From Desulfobacterales bacterium (GTDB taxonomy: Bacteria; Desulfobacterota; DSM-4660; Desulfatiglandales; Desulfatiglandaceae): a stretch of DNA of 14,707 nt. Location of the stretch: the NCBI GenBank assembly GCA_022013615.1, contig JAKLQB010000232.1, positions 1 through 14,707 on the forward strand. The letters are read 5' to 3'. Each line of letters opens with the position of its first letter. The stretch's first letter is position 1. Of this stretch, positions 8,538 through 14,707 are shown one piece after another. The notes below the pieces were generated by a model, which worked only from the letters and a program-made list of their open reading frames with translations, did no database searches and was not told the origin of the DNA. The position numbers and the translations under genes are program-made.

Positions 8538-8996
8538 TTAGTTCACTTCTCTTAAAACAGATTCAATTATATTGGGAGCCGCCCTCTTCAGTTCCTGGGA
8601 AAGACCTATTCCCCGGCCGAGGTCCTTGGGTTGAATGCCAAAGATAACTACCTCCGGGGATACCCCGAGAAGAGAAGCCAGGCGTAAAACCTGAGGCAAT
8701 CCTACTTCATGCAAAGAAAACTTTACTTTATCATTTACCTCATCTATCTCCTGGGGGGTAAATCTCTTCACCGTTCCGGGTTCCTTCCCCATGTCCACGG
8801 CATCAACGAAGACCACTTTAGGGGCTTGTCTCATTAGATCAACCAGACCCAATCCTCTGGTTCCGGCATCAAGCACCTTAACCCCTTCAGGCAGTCTCAG
8901 TTTCTCCAGTTCATGGACTATATGTGCTCCTATGCCATCGTCTTTCATCAGGGGATTGCCTACCCCCAGAATAAGCACCCTATATCTAATTGAGAT
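8538..8996 (-). CDS. [NiFe] hydrogenase maturation protease (HycI/HyaD/HybD family)
   Basis: Endopeptidase that removes the short C-terminal peptide of the large subunit once nickel is inserted; here the substrate is probably HydA. Family signatures: LGVGNPLMKDDGIG at the N-terminus, VFVDAVD with a metal-binding Asp, and SLHEVGLPQ with the metal-binding His. IFGIQPKDLGRGIGLS is also typical. About 152 residues, a usual length. The start is uncertain: an ATG at 9131 would add 45 residues without family resemblance and overlap the kinase by 101 bases. The good ribosome binding site instead points to ATC at 8996 or ATT at 8990, and GTG at 8978 would begin just at the core strand. The gene sits 24 bases before hypF. 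Confidence 0.88.
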   Translation of the reverse strand: MSIRYRVLILGVGNPLMKDDGIGAHIVHELEKLRLPEGVKVLDAGTRGLGLVDLMRQAPKVVFVDAVDMGKEPGTVKRFTPQEIDEVNDKVKFSLHEVGLPQVLRLASLLGVSPEVVIFGIQPKDLGRGIGLSQELKRAAPNIIESVLREVN

Positions 8997-9004
8997 CTTT
9001 GTTT

Positions 9005-9009
9005 CTCCT
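9005..9009 (-). promoter_or_regulatory. Ribosome binding site that decides the maturation protease start
   Basis: AAAGGAG lies on the minus strand just after the stop of the upstream kinase (9031-9033). Eight bases downstream is ATC (8996), fourteen bases downstream is ATT (8990), and the first ordinary start in frame is GTG at 8978, 26 bases away. The site therefore favours a rare ATC or ATT start. Confidence 0.5.
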
Positions 9010-9030
9010 TTAAGAATGAATTGTAACCCT

Positions 9031-10944
9031 TCACTGTTGCTGGTTATCCGTCTCAGTGGCCGTGGGGATCTCTTTAGCTTTCCGTGTCTTAGGAAAGGTA
9101 AGGATAAACTCAGTGCCCTTTGCTTTATCACTTTTTACACTTATTGTGCCCCCGAGTGTTTCCACTACTTTCCTGACAAAGGGCAGACCCATACCCCTTC
9201 CATAAGGGTCCATCTCTTTGGCTTTCTGGGTCCGGAAGAATTCATCAAATATCTTGGGGATATCCTCAGTATCTACTCCGATCCCCGTATCCTTAACCCT
9301 GAGGATCACCTGGTCATCTGAAGCCGAAAGGCCTAAGGAGATGGTTCCACCGTCCGGTGTATACTTGATGGCATTGGTGATCAGATTATTGAGGATCTTC
9401 TCCATGTCTTCCTCGGTCCCCATCAGGTTGAGTTCCTCATCAGGTAATTCAACATTTATGCTCAATCCTTTTTCCTGAGCGCTTGTTTTAAACAGATCAA
9501 CCGCCCTTTGTATCTGCTCTTTTATCGACAGGGGAACCCATTGAACGTCGGGCTTCCGTGATTGCCACTGGTAGATGTCCAGCAGTCCTTTCGATACGTC
9601 CATAACGGAATCTATGCGCCTGGACATTCGCTTCATCAGCTCTTCCTGCTTTTCTGTCAGGCCTCCCACATACCCTTTCAGCATGACGTCCAGAAGACCC
9701 TGGATGGCCATTAATGGGCCTTTCAACTCATGAGTCATCATCATGACGAATTCGCTTTTGGCCTCATCCTGTTTCTTCTGGGTATCATAGATCTTTGCAT
9801 TTTCAATGGAGACAGCCCCCTGGCTGGACAAGGCTCCGATAAAATCTAGTTCATTCTGGCCGAAAGTTCTCCTCTCACCGGTATACAGGCGCAGTGTCCC
9901 GATGACTTTTTCTCTTCCCATCAAGGGAAAAGACAACATGCTTACAATTCCCTCTTTGCGGGCATCCGCCGGATATTGAACCGCTGGGTCAGTAGAGGCA
10001 TCCAGAACAAAGTGGGGCTCTCCTCCCAATGCCTTTGCGAGGCTCTTGTCGGCATCTACCGGTCCCTTATTTATGTAAGCCTCGCTCAATCCACAGGCAG
10101 ACGCCAGCTCCAGCAGATTTGTTCTCTCGTCTAATAGCCGTAGGGTAACCCCTTTGAGCCCCATAATCTTCATGATACTGTGGCAGATAAGGTTAAGTCT
10201 TGGATAAAACCCAAGAGTAGAAGTGGTATCTTTTGCAAGCTGATTCAGTAACCCAAGCTGCTGATTGGCCTGCTCCAGCTTCTCTTGAAGTTTCATAAAC
10301 TCCAGTATCTTCTCCCTCACGCGCCTAAACAATAGCAGGACAATAGAGATGGAGACATAAAGCACCGTGTTGAAAAATAAGAGAAGCATCAGAACAAAAA
10401 AGGGATTGTCTTGTACGCCCCGGGATATGAAGGATGAGCCATGCATATGGGCTAAATGGCCTGTCAATTCCAAAAGGGCTATAGTGGTGATCGTGAGGGC
10501 GATTAAGGAGGCATAGACCAGACAGGCGCGTCTTTCCAGTAGGACCCCGCTTAGAATCACATGAAAAAGGAAATAAAACAGGAGAGGACTTGCAATGCCC
10601 CCGGTGTAGTGGAAAAGGAGGGTGATGAAGACCCAGTCTATGGCAAACTGAAAACAGGTAAACCTGTGAACAATGCTTGTGTCCGGGGAAGGAACTCTCT
10701 TCTTGAGGGCAAAGAAGTAATAATGGAAAAGGGCATTTAACAGGACTACTATGGCGCAAATCGAAAGAACTTTAAGCGCAGGAATATCAAGGCGGATAAG
10801 CCGGTTACCTGTGAAGGTGGCCAGGATGACCACCCCCAAGAGGACCCACCTTAAAAGGATCCACCACCTCTGTTTCGAGAGAGGCCCCTCCCAGACAATT
10901 TCATAAGATAAGGCCCCTGTTCTCTGGGGGACAGGCTTTCCCAT
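9031..10944 (-). CDS. Membrane histidine kinase: six TM helices, GAF, HisKA, HATPase
   Basis: Sensor kinase of 637 residues. About six hydrophobic helices lie between residues 26 and 207. The third and fourth flank TGGIASPLLF (114-123), which resembles the GGxxNPF quinone-site motif of RegB/PrrB kinases. A short helical linker (208-235) leads to a GAF-like domain (about 240-385), then the DHp helix with His405 in MMTHELKGPL. The ATPase domain has NNLITNAIKYTPDGG (N box), DTGIGV (G1) and GRGMGLPF (G2), all intact. The Thr/Asn expected four residues after the His is Gly, so phosphatase activity may be weak. It begins 8 bases after the receiver gene. The ligand is unknown; a redox or quinone signal is an inference from the motif and the hydrogenase context. 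Confidence 0.92.
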   Translation of the reverse strand: MGKPVPQRTGALSYEIVWEGPLSKQRWWILLRWVLLGVVILATFTGNRLIRLDIPALKVLSICAIVVLLNALFHYYFFALKKRVPSPDTSIVHRFTCFQFAIDWVFITLLFHYTGGIASPLLFYFLFHVILSGVLLERRACLVYASLIALTITTIALLELTGHLAHMHGSSFISRGVQDNPFFVLMLLLFFNTVLYVSISIVLLLFRRVREKILEFMKLQEKLEQANQQLGLLNQLAKDTTSTLGFYPRLNLICHSIMKIMGLKGVTLRLLDERTNLLELASACGLSEAYINKGPVDADKSLAKALGGEPHFVLDASTDPAVQYPADARKEGIVSMLSFPLMGREKVIGTLRLYTGERRTFGQNELDFIGALSSQGAVSIENAKIYDTQKKQDEAKSEFVMMMTHELKGPLMAIQGLLDVMLKGYVGGLTEKQEELMKRMSRRIDSVMDVSKGLLDIYQWQSRKPDVQWVPLSIKEQIQRAVDLFKTSAQEKGLSINVELPDEELNLMGTEEDMEKILNNLITNAIKYTPDGGTISLGLSASDDQVILRVKDTGIGVDTEDIPKIFDEFFRTQKAKEMDPYGRGMGLPFVRKVVETLGGTISVKSDKAKGTEFILTFPKTRKAKEIPTATETDNQQQ

Positions 10945-10952
10945 GGAGCCAT

Positions 10953-11363
10953 TCAGCCCTTCTGGATCAATTTCTTGACCTTTTCAAGCAACGCGTCAAA
11001 CCGGATCGGCTTCTCCACAAATTCATCTACTGGTAGATAGTCTTCATCGTCCTCAGGAGAGAATTTCATATGCATCTTCTCGGATATACCTGTAATCATG
11101 AGAATGGGAATGTTTGAATACTCCCTGTACTCGGATTGTGGGTCGCGGCTTCTGAGCTGCCGGGAGACCTGAAATCCTTCCGTTATTGAATCCATCATCA
11201 CGTCAAGGATAATAAGATCCGGAAAGACTTCTTTTGTCAGCCTGAGACCCTCGGTACCATTTCCAGCGCTGAATACCTGGTAATCGTTGGCCTCCAGGGT
11301 AATCCGCATGCTCTCAACCAGATCAGGGTCATCATCAATAACAAGAATTTTTGGTTTTTCCAT
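10953..11363 (-). CDS. Single-domain response regulator (CheY-like receiver)
   Basis: Receiver protein of 136 residues with no output domain. Visible landmarks: acidic triad DDD at 10-12, phospho-acceptor Asp54 in LIILDVMM, Thr91 in ILMITG, and Lys118 in FVEKP. A stretch after Thr91 (about 95-112, with PEDDEDYLP) is longer and more acidic than the usual CheY loop. It follows hydA by 25 bases and is separated from the next histidine kinase by 8 bases, so the kinase is its likely partner. Without an effector domain it must act by protein contact, as a phosphate sink, or as a relay step towards another protein. The receiver call is firm; the partner is inferred from position. Confidence 0.92.
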   Translation of the reverse strand: MEKPKILVIDDDPDLVESMRITLEANDYQVFSAGNGTEGLRLTKEVFPDLIILDVMMDSITEGFQVSRQLRSRDPQSEYREYSNIPILMITGISEKMHMKFSPEDDEDYLPVDEFVEKPIRFDALLEKVKKLIQKG

Positions 11364-11388
11364 CCTTCTCCTCCTCCTTTACTCCTTT
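11364..11388 (-). promoter_or_regulatory. Purine-rich leader with stacked ribosome binding sites before the response regulator
   Basis: The 25-base gap between hydA and the response regulator is almost all purine on the minus strand and contains AAAGGAG and then AAAGGAGGAGGAGAAGG directly before the ATG at 11363. This is a strong start signal. No promoter or terminator fits in the gap, so the regulator is probably co-transcribed with the hydrogenase. Confidence 0.65.
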
Positions 11389-12675
11389 CTAAAGGAAAAT
11401 ACAATGGGTAGAACATGAAATACAAGGATCGTATGCCCTGACGAGCATTTCCGCCATGAGTTCTATCTCTTCTTTCGGCCTGTCTTTTATTTCAGGGACT
11501 AAGGTCTCCAGGTCTTTCTGGATATTTGCATGGTTCTGGTTAGTAGGAATAACACAGTTGGCCCAAACGCATTCACCATCCTTGTTGTACTCATATTCGT
11601 GGAACAGGATGCCCCTGGGAACCTCAGTGGACCCGCTCCCCCTTCCAGCCCGAATGGAGACCGAAGGTTTTTCGTCCTTAATTCCATTATTCAGCACATC
11701 ATCTATCAGCCGGATCGATTCTTCCACGCTATGGACTACTTCCACAAGTTGCGCGACATTGTTCATAAATGGATTGTGGCTGGTAGGCTTGAGCCCAAAG
11801 GCCTCGGAAACCCCTTTCGCCTTGGGCGTCAACTGGTCATAGTTTAGGTTCAATCTGGCAAGGGCACCCACCATATAGGAATCCCTCTTATTTTTGGTGA
11901 ACTTGGCCGTGGACTGAGGAACTAAGTATTCATTGGTAACCTCCTTGTATTGATCCACAGGCCATGTACCCCCATCCGTGGACGCGATATCTCCGTCATA
12001 AAGGGCATATTCATCAGGATGCGTCAGGCCGATAAACTCGGTTTCCCTGGTAAACTGAGGAAGTTTGCCCGCAAGATCCTTGATAAGGGATGCCACAGCC
12101 TCCACGTCCGGCACACAGTCTGCCAGTTTCTGCCGCAATGTCTCCATCTCTTCCACTGTGGGCCATTTCGTGAATCCCCCCACCACGGGTCGTTGCGGAT
12201 GGGTTGTGCGGCCTCCAAGCAGGTCGGACATCTCATTGGCCAGGCGATGGATCTTGACTACGCGAAGTACATGTTCGGTATGTGAGGATGCCAGAGGTAC
12301 AACGCTGGGGACCCCGGCGAGATCCGGAAGTACAAGATACCCTAAATGAAGGATATGGCTCTGCAGGTTTTCAGCGTGCATGAGGAGCCTTCGAAATTTC
12401 TCCGTCTGCTCAGATAAGGTTACACCCATGGCCGCCTCAGTGGCCTTCAATGATGTTAGGGTATGCCCAATGGAGCAGATACCGCAGATCCTCGAGGTGA
12501 TGTGGGCAACTTCGTACCATTTGCGTCCCCGGAGCATTGCCTCGAAAAACCGGGGCGCCTCCACAACCTGCCACTGACACTCCTCTACTCTACCATCTTT
12601 TATCTTTATTAAGATATTCCCATGCCCCTCTACACGCGTCACGTGGTTTACCTTGATGACCTTTTCACCGTTCAT
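11389..12675 (-). CDS. hydA: Group 3b [NiFe] hydrogenase alpha (large) subunit
   Basis: Catalytic subunit of 428 residues that binds the NiFe active site and splits or forms H2. The N-terminal motif is VNHVTRVEGHGN, followed by the first Ni-binding pair in RICGICSIGHTLTSLKA. The second pair is at the very end in DPCISCSTH, so all four Cys ligands are present. After the terminal His only CIFL remains, which fits the very short peptide removed by the maturation protease in Pyrococcus-type enzymes. The start ATG overlaps the hydD stop as ATGA, with GGAGG seven bases upstream. Gene order and the flavin partner favour group 3b over 3c or 3d. Maturation would use the protease and Hyp proteins encoded downstream. 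Confidence 0.95.
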   Translation of the reverse strand: MNGEKVIKVNHVTRVEGHGNILIKIKDGRVEECQWQVVEAPRFFEAMLRGRKWYEVAHITSRICGICSIGHTLTSLKATEAAMGVTLSEQTEKFRRLLMHAENLQSHILHLGYLVLPDLAGVPSVVPLASSHTEHVLRVVKIHRLANEMSDLLGGRTTHPQRPVVGGFTKWPTVEEMETLRQKLADCVPDVEAVASLIKDLAGKLPQFTRETEFIGLTHPDEYALYDGDIASTDGGTWPVDQYKEVTNEYLVPQSTAKFTKNKRDSYMVGALARLNLNYDQLTPKAKGVSEAFGLKPTSHNPFMNNVAQLVEVVHSVEESIRLIDDVLNNGIKDEKPSVSIRAGRGSGSTEVPRGILFHEYEYNKDGECVWANCVIPTNQNHANIQKDLETLVPEIKDRPKEEIELMAEMLVRAYDPCISCSTHCIFL

Positions 12676-13412
12676 TTTGCCACCTCCGAAAATCCGGTAT
12701 AAAGTCGAAAATTCCCAAGCACATCCTGTACACTCAGCCCATACTTGGCAAGGATCTCCCTCTGGGAATCGACATTTGGGTTATCCACAAGACCCCGGCA
12801 TCCCCAGCAAAAGCTTCCTTCTATAACGCAACACGACCCGCAGCCCGCACGGGTAACCGGCCCCATACAGGTCATCCCCTTCTCGAAAACGCATAAATTT
12901 TCAGCCATCTTACATTCCACGCATACAGGATAGTTAGGGATCTCGGGTTTTTTCCCCAGTAGTAAGGCCTTAACCACCGTTGTGAATTCCTTGCGGTTTA
13001 TGGGGCATCCAGGGATTTCAAAATCAACCGGAACCACTGCTTTAAGAGGCCGGGCCGGATCGGTCTCGTAAAGCATAGCCTTGTCTCCATAAACGAATTT
13101 TCTGTAATATTCCGGAGCATGAAAGTTTTTTATACAGTTAATCCCGCCCAGCACAGCACATGAGCCAAGGGCAACCAGGACTTTGGCGTTCGTGCGTATC
13201 TGGTTGAGCCGATCCTCGTCAGAGCCACGAGTGATTGAACCTTCAACAAAGGCGATGTCATAATCGTCAGAGTGTTCCTTCGTTGCCTCTCTAAAACTTA
13301 CTATATCCACTGCCGCAACCACTTTTAAAAGATCCTCTTCCAGATTTATTACCTGGAGTTGACATCCCTCGCAACTGGCAAAATCAAAGAATGCTACTCT
13401 TGGTTTTTCCAT
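12672..13412 (-). CDS. hydD: Group 3b [NiFe] hydrogenase delta (small) subunit
   Basis: Small subunit that carries the proximal [4Fe-4S] cluster beside the NiFe site, plus further clusters leading electrons to the beta and gamma subunits. An N-terminal FFDFASCEGCQLQ holds the CxxC of the proximal cluster. VALGSCAVLGGINCIKNF and VPGCP-like EIPGCPINRKEF supply its other ligands. The C-terminal part is Cys-rich: CVECKMAENLCVFEKG, CMGPVTRAGCGSCC and GSFCWGCRGLVDNPN, as expected for additional cubane clusters. There is no Tat signal peptide, so the enzyme is cytoplasmic. The ATG at 13412 lies eight bases after GGAGGAG and overlaps the hydG stop as TGATG. A GTG one codon upstream (13415) is a possible alternative. 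About 246 residues, normal for the group. Confidence 0.93.
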   Translation of the reverse strand: MEKPRVAFFDFASCEGCQLQVINLEEDLLKVVAAVDIVSFREATKEHSDDYDIAFVEGSITRGSDEDRLNQIRTNAKVLVALGSCAVLGGINCIKNFHAPEYYRKFVYGDKAMLYETDPARPLKAVVPVDFEIPGCPINRKEFTTVVKALLLGKKPEIPNYPVCVECKMAENLCVFEKGMTCMGPVTRAGCGSCCVIEGSFCWGCRGLVDNPNVDSQREILAKYGLSVQDVLGNFRLYTGFSEVAK

Positions 13413-14248
13413 CACAGCGCCTCCTCCAAATCAAAGATGTCCGTGTATCTAAACACCGGCCCATCCTGACAGACATAGACATGATTGATCTGGCAATGGC
13501 CACACTTGCCCAGCCCGCATTTCATCCTTCTCTCGAGAGATAGGAATATCTGTGTATCCGGTATGCCCTTTGCCTTGGCCTCTAATATTACAAATCGATA
13601 CATCACAGGAGGGCCAACAACAATACAGTATGTCTTGGACGGATCGATATCAATCATTGGGAAAAGGGTGGTTATCACTCCTATATGCCCTTTCCAGGTA
13701 TGGTCTGGTCGATCCACGGTTTCCAGGTATTTTATATCTTTTCTGCTCCCCCATTGATCGAGTTCATCGAGAAAGAGCCGTTCAGATGGGTTTCTGGAGC
13801 CGAAAAGGATGGTCACCTCTCCATACTCTTCCCGGTGTTCCAGGACAAAATTTATAAATGATCTCAACGGAACCAGCCCTATTCCACCGGCCACAAACAG
13901 GAGATCCTTTCCTTTGGTCTCTTCTACAGGAAAATGGGTACCAAAGGGACCACGTATCCCCACCGTATCCCCTGTTACAAGGTTGTGTACAGCATTGGTG
14001 AGGTTTCCGACCTTGCGAATAGCAAGCTCAAAGGAGTTCGTCTCTCGCGGAGCAGAGGAGACCGATATGGGGGCCTCCCCAATGCCCATCACAGATAACT
14101 CAACAAACTGTCCTGGATTGTGGCCCAGGGACTCTCCACTCACAAGATGCATCTCAAAGAGCTTCTCACTCTCCGTGAGATCCTCGATTCGAGAGATTTC
14201 GGCCCATCTCGGTAGATAAGGAGAAACTTCGGGAACGCTTTGGTTCAT
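13412..14248 (-). CDS. hydG: Group 3b [NiFe] hydrogenase gamma subunit, FAD/NAD(P)-binding with [2Fe-2S] cluster
   Basis: Flavoprotein of 278 residues, related to PyrK and the ferredoxin-NADP reductase family, that exchanges electrons between NAD(P)(H) and the iron-sulfur chain. Domains in order: an N-terminal FAD-binding barrel (about 10-105) with EAPISVSSAP and a GDTVGIRGPFGTHFP segment; a nucleotide-binding domain (about 110-225) with the loop FVAGGIGLVPLRSF and a later VGPPVMYRF; and a C-terminal [2Fe-2S] loop with Cys in KCGLGKCGHCQI followed by YVCQDGPVF. The C-terminus DIFDLEEAL is typical of the family. It starts after a strong ribosome binding site and its stop overlaps the small-subunit start. 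NADH versus NADPH preference cannot be read from sequence by eye. The symbol follows the Pyrococcus hydrogenase and is unrelated to the [FeFe] maturase HydG. Confidence 0.93.
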   Translation of the reverse strand: MNQSVPEVSPYLPRWAEISRIEDLTESEKLFEMHLVSGESLGHNPGQFVELSVMGIGEAPISVSSAPRETNSFELAIRKVGNLTNAVHNLVTGDTVGIRGPFGTHFPVEETKGKDLLFVAGGIGLVPLRSFINFVLEHREEYGEVTILFGSRNPSERLFLDELDQWGSRKDIKYLETVDRPDHTWKGHIGVITTLFPMIDIDPSKTYCIVVGPPVMYRFVILEAKAKGIPDTQIFLSLERRMKCGLGKCGHCQINHVYVCQDGPVFRYTDIFDLEEAL

Positions 14249-14265
14249 GGCAGATCACCTCCTTA
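14249..14265 (-). promoter_or_regulatory. Strong ribosome binding site for hydG
   Basis: Reading on the minus strand, the hydB stop codon TAA runs directly into AAGGAGG, nine bases before the hydG ATG at 14248. This near-perfect Shine-Dalgarno fixes the hydG start and suggests high expression with translation close to hydB. Confidence 0.8.
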
Positions 14266-14707
14266 TTTTTCAGTTTCTTTTAACCTGTTAAACGCATCCA
14301 CAGGGTCGGCAATATCCGGTAGACAGGATGAGGCACATCTGCCGCATCCCACACATGCCACATCATCCAGTACCTTGAAAAGGTACAGGCCCTTTCGGAA
14401 GAAACGATGACGGTACCTTGAGGCCCTGGTCTCACGGAAATTTTCACCGGTGGCAACCCTGGCAAAATCCTGAAGCAGACAACCATCCCAGCGACGGAGC
14501 CGTTCTCCGTTGATGAGATCCAAGCCCATATCATCATGCACGTCAAAGCAGTAACAGGTCGGGCAAACCAGGTTACACGTCCCGCAACTCAAACACTTAC
14601 TCGCTTTTTCTTCCCAGAATAGACTTCCTTCAGAATGCTCTAACAGTTGAGGTATCTCTCTTTTGGGAAAGGTCAGGCTCCTTTTCTTACACATGTTCGA
14701 AATCTGA
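14263..14707 (-). CDS. hydB: Group 3b [NiFe] hydrogenase beta subunit, 4Fe-4S protein (C-terminal part; gene runs off the right edge)
   Basis: Iron-sulfur subunit that passes electrons between the flavin subunit and the rest of a cytoplasmic NAD(P)-linked hydrogenase. The visible part has two cysteine clusters: CLSCGTCNLVCPTCYCFDV, with extra Cys residues after the C-x2-C-x2-C-x3-C core, and CVGCGRCASSCLP nearer the C-terminus. Between them lies an RRWDGC...FARVATGENFR region typical of this subunit. There is an ATG at 14694, but the frame stays open to the window edge. Family members are usually over 300 residues, with an N-terminal domain before these clusters, so this is most likely only the last ~147 residues. 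The stop lies 14 bases before the gamma-subunit start. The family call is strong; the exact role as beta rests on gene order. Confidence 0.85.
   Translation of the reverse strand, partial: QISNMCKKRSLTFPKREIPQLLEHSEGSLFWEEKASKCLSCGTCNLVCPTCYCFDVHDDMGLDLINGERLRRWDGCLLQDFARVATGENFRETRASRYRHRFFRKGLYLFKVLDDVACVGCGRCASSCLPDIADPVDAFNRLKETEK

Noticed and set aside
8997..9131. N-terminal extension of the maturation protease from the ATG at 9131
   Set aside because: The 45 extra residues are basic and unlike the family, and they overlap the conserved G2-box end of the kinase in another frame.
11383..11396. Palindrome TCCTTT-CT-AAAGGA at the hydA stop codon as a terminator
   Set aside because: The two-base loop is too tight for a full stem and no T run follows. 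The overlapping purine-rich sequence is better explained as a ribosome binding site.
11389..11403. C-terminal CIFL of the hydrogenase as a CaaX-type lipidation signal
   Set aside because: Bacteria lack this prenylation system, and the four residues are the peptide expected to be removed by the maturation protease.

Overview
All recognisable genes in this window lie on the minus strand, so the transcript reads from base 14707 towards base 1. Gaps are mostly 40 bases or less, or genes overlap by 1 to 14 bases, which suggests one long operon whose promoter lies beyond the right edge. The content points to an anaerobic bacterium: a group 3b-type cytoplasmic [NiFe] hydrogenase, bacterial-type maturation genes and several bacterial histidine kinases. 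A Desulfobacterota- or Nitrospirota-like host is a guess from this style of operon, not something the sequence proves.

Right part (14707 to about 11390): four hydrogenase structural genes in the order beta (C-terminal part only), gamma (FAD/NAD, 2Fe-2S), delta (small subunit) and alpha (large NiFe subunit). This is the order of the bifunctional NAD(P)-linked hydrogenases (sulfhydrogenases) typified by Pyrococcus furiosus HydBGDA.

Middle right (11363 to 9031): a single-domain response regulator and a six-helix membrane histidine kinase with a GAF domain, placed between the structural and maturation genes. The kinase membrane domain carries a TGGxxSP motif reminiscent of the quinone-responsive RegB/PrrB sensors.

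Middle (about 8996 to 3899): a hydrogenase maturation protease followed by hypF, hypC, hypD and hypE, which build and insert the Fe(CN)2CO group. hypF is interrupted by one in-frame TAA codon inside its YrdC-like domain, while the reading frame and homology continue on both sides. Hand-sampled lines suggest this block is AT-richer (about 35-48% GC) than both flanks (about 50-58%). hypA and hypB are not in the window.

Left (3857 to 241): a Cache-HAMP membrane histidine kinase, then a soluble protein with receiver, PAS and histidine kinase parts. The window therefore encodes three kinases and two receiver domains but no DNA-binding output domain. All three kinases share an unusual Gly-Tyr at the same distance after the phospho-accepting His. 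The last 240 bases hold no gene I can support.

In the simplest reading, the operon makes and matures an NAD(P)-coupled hydrogenase and carries a signalling module that may read redox state or a periplasmic ligand to tune it. The hypF stop codon is the main anomaly: if real and not compensated elsewhere, the hydrogenase could not be matured.
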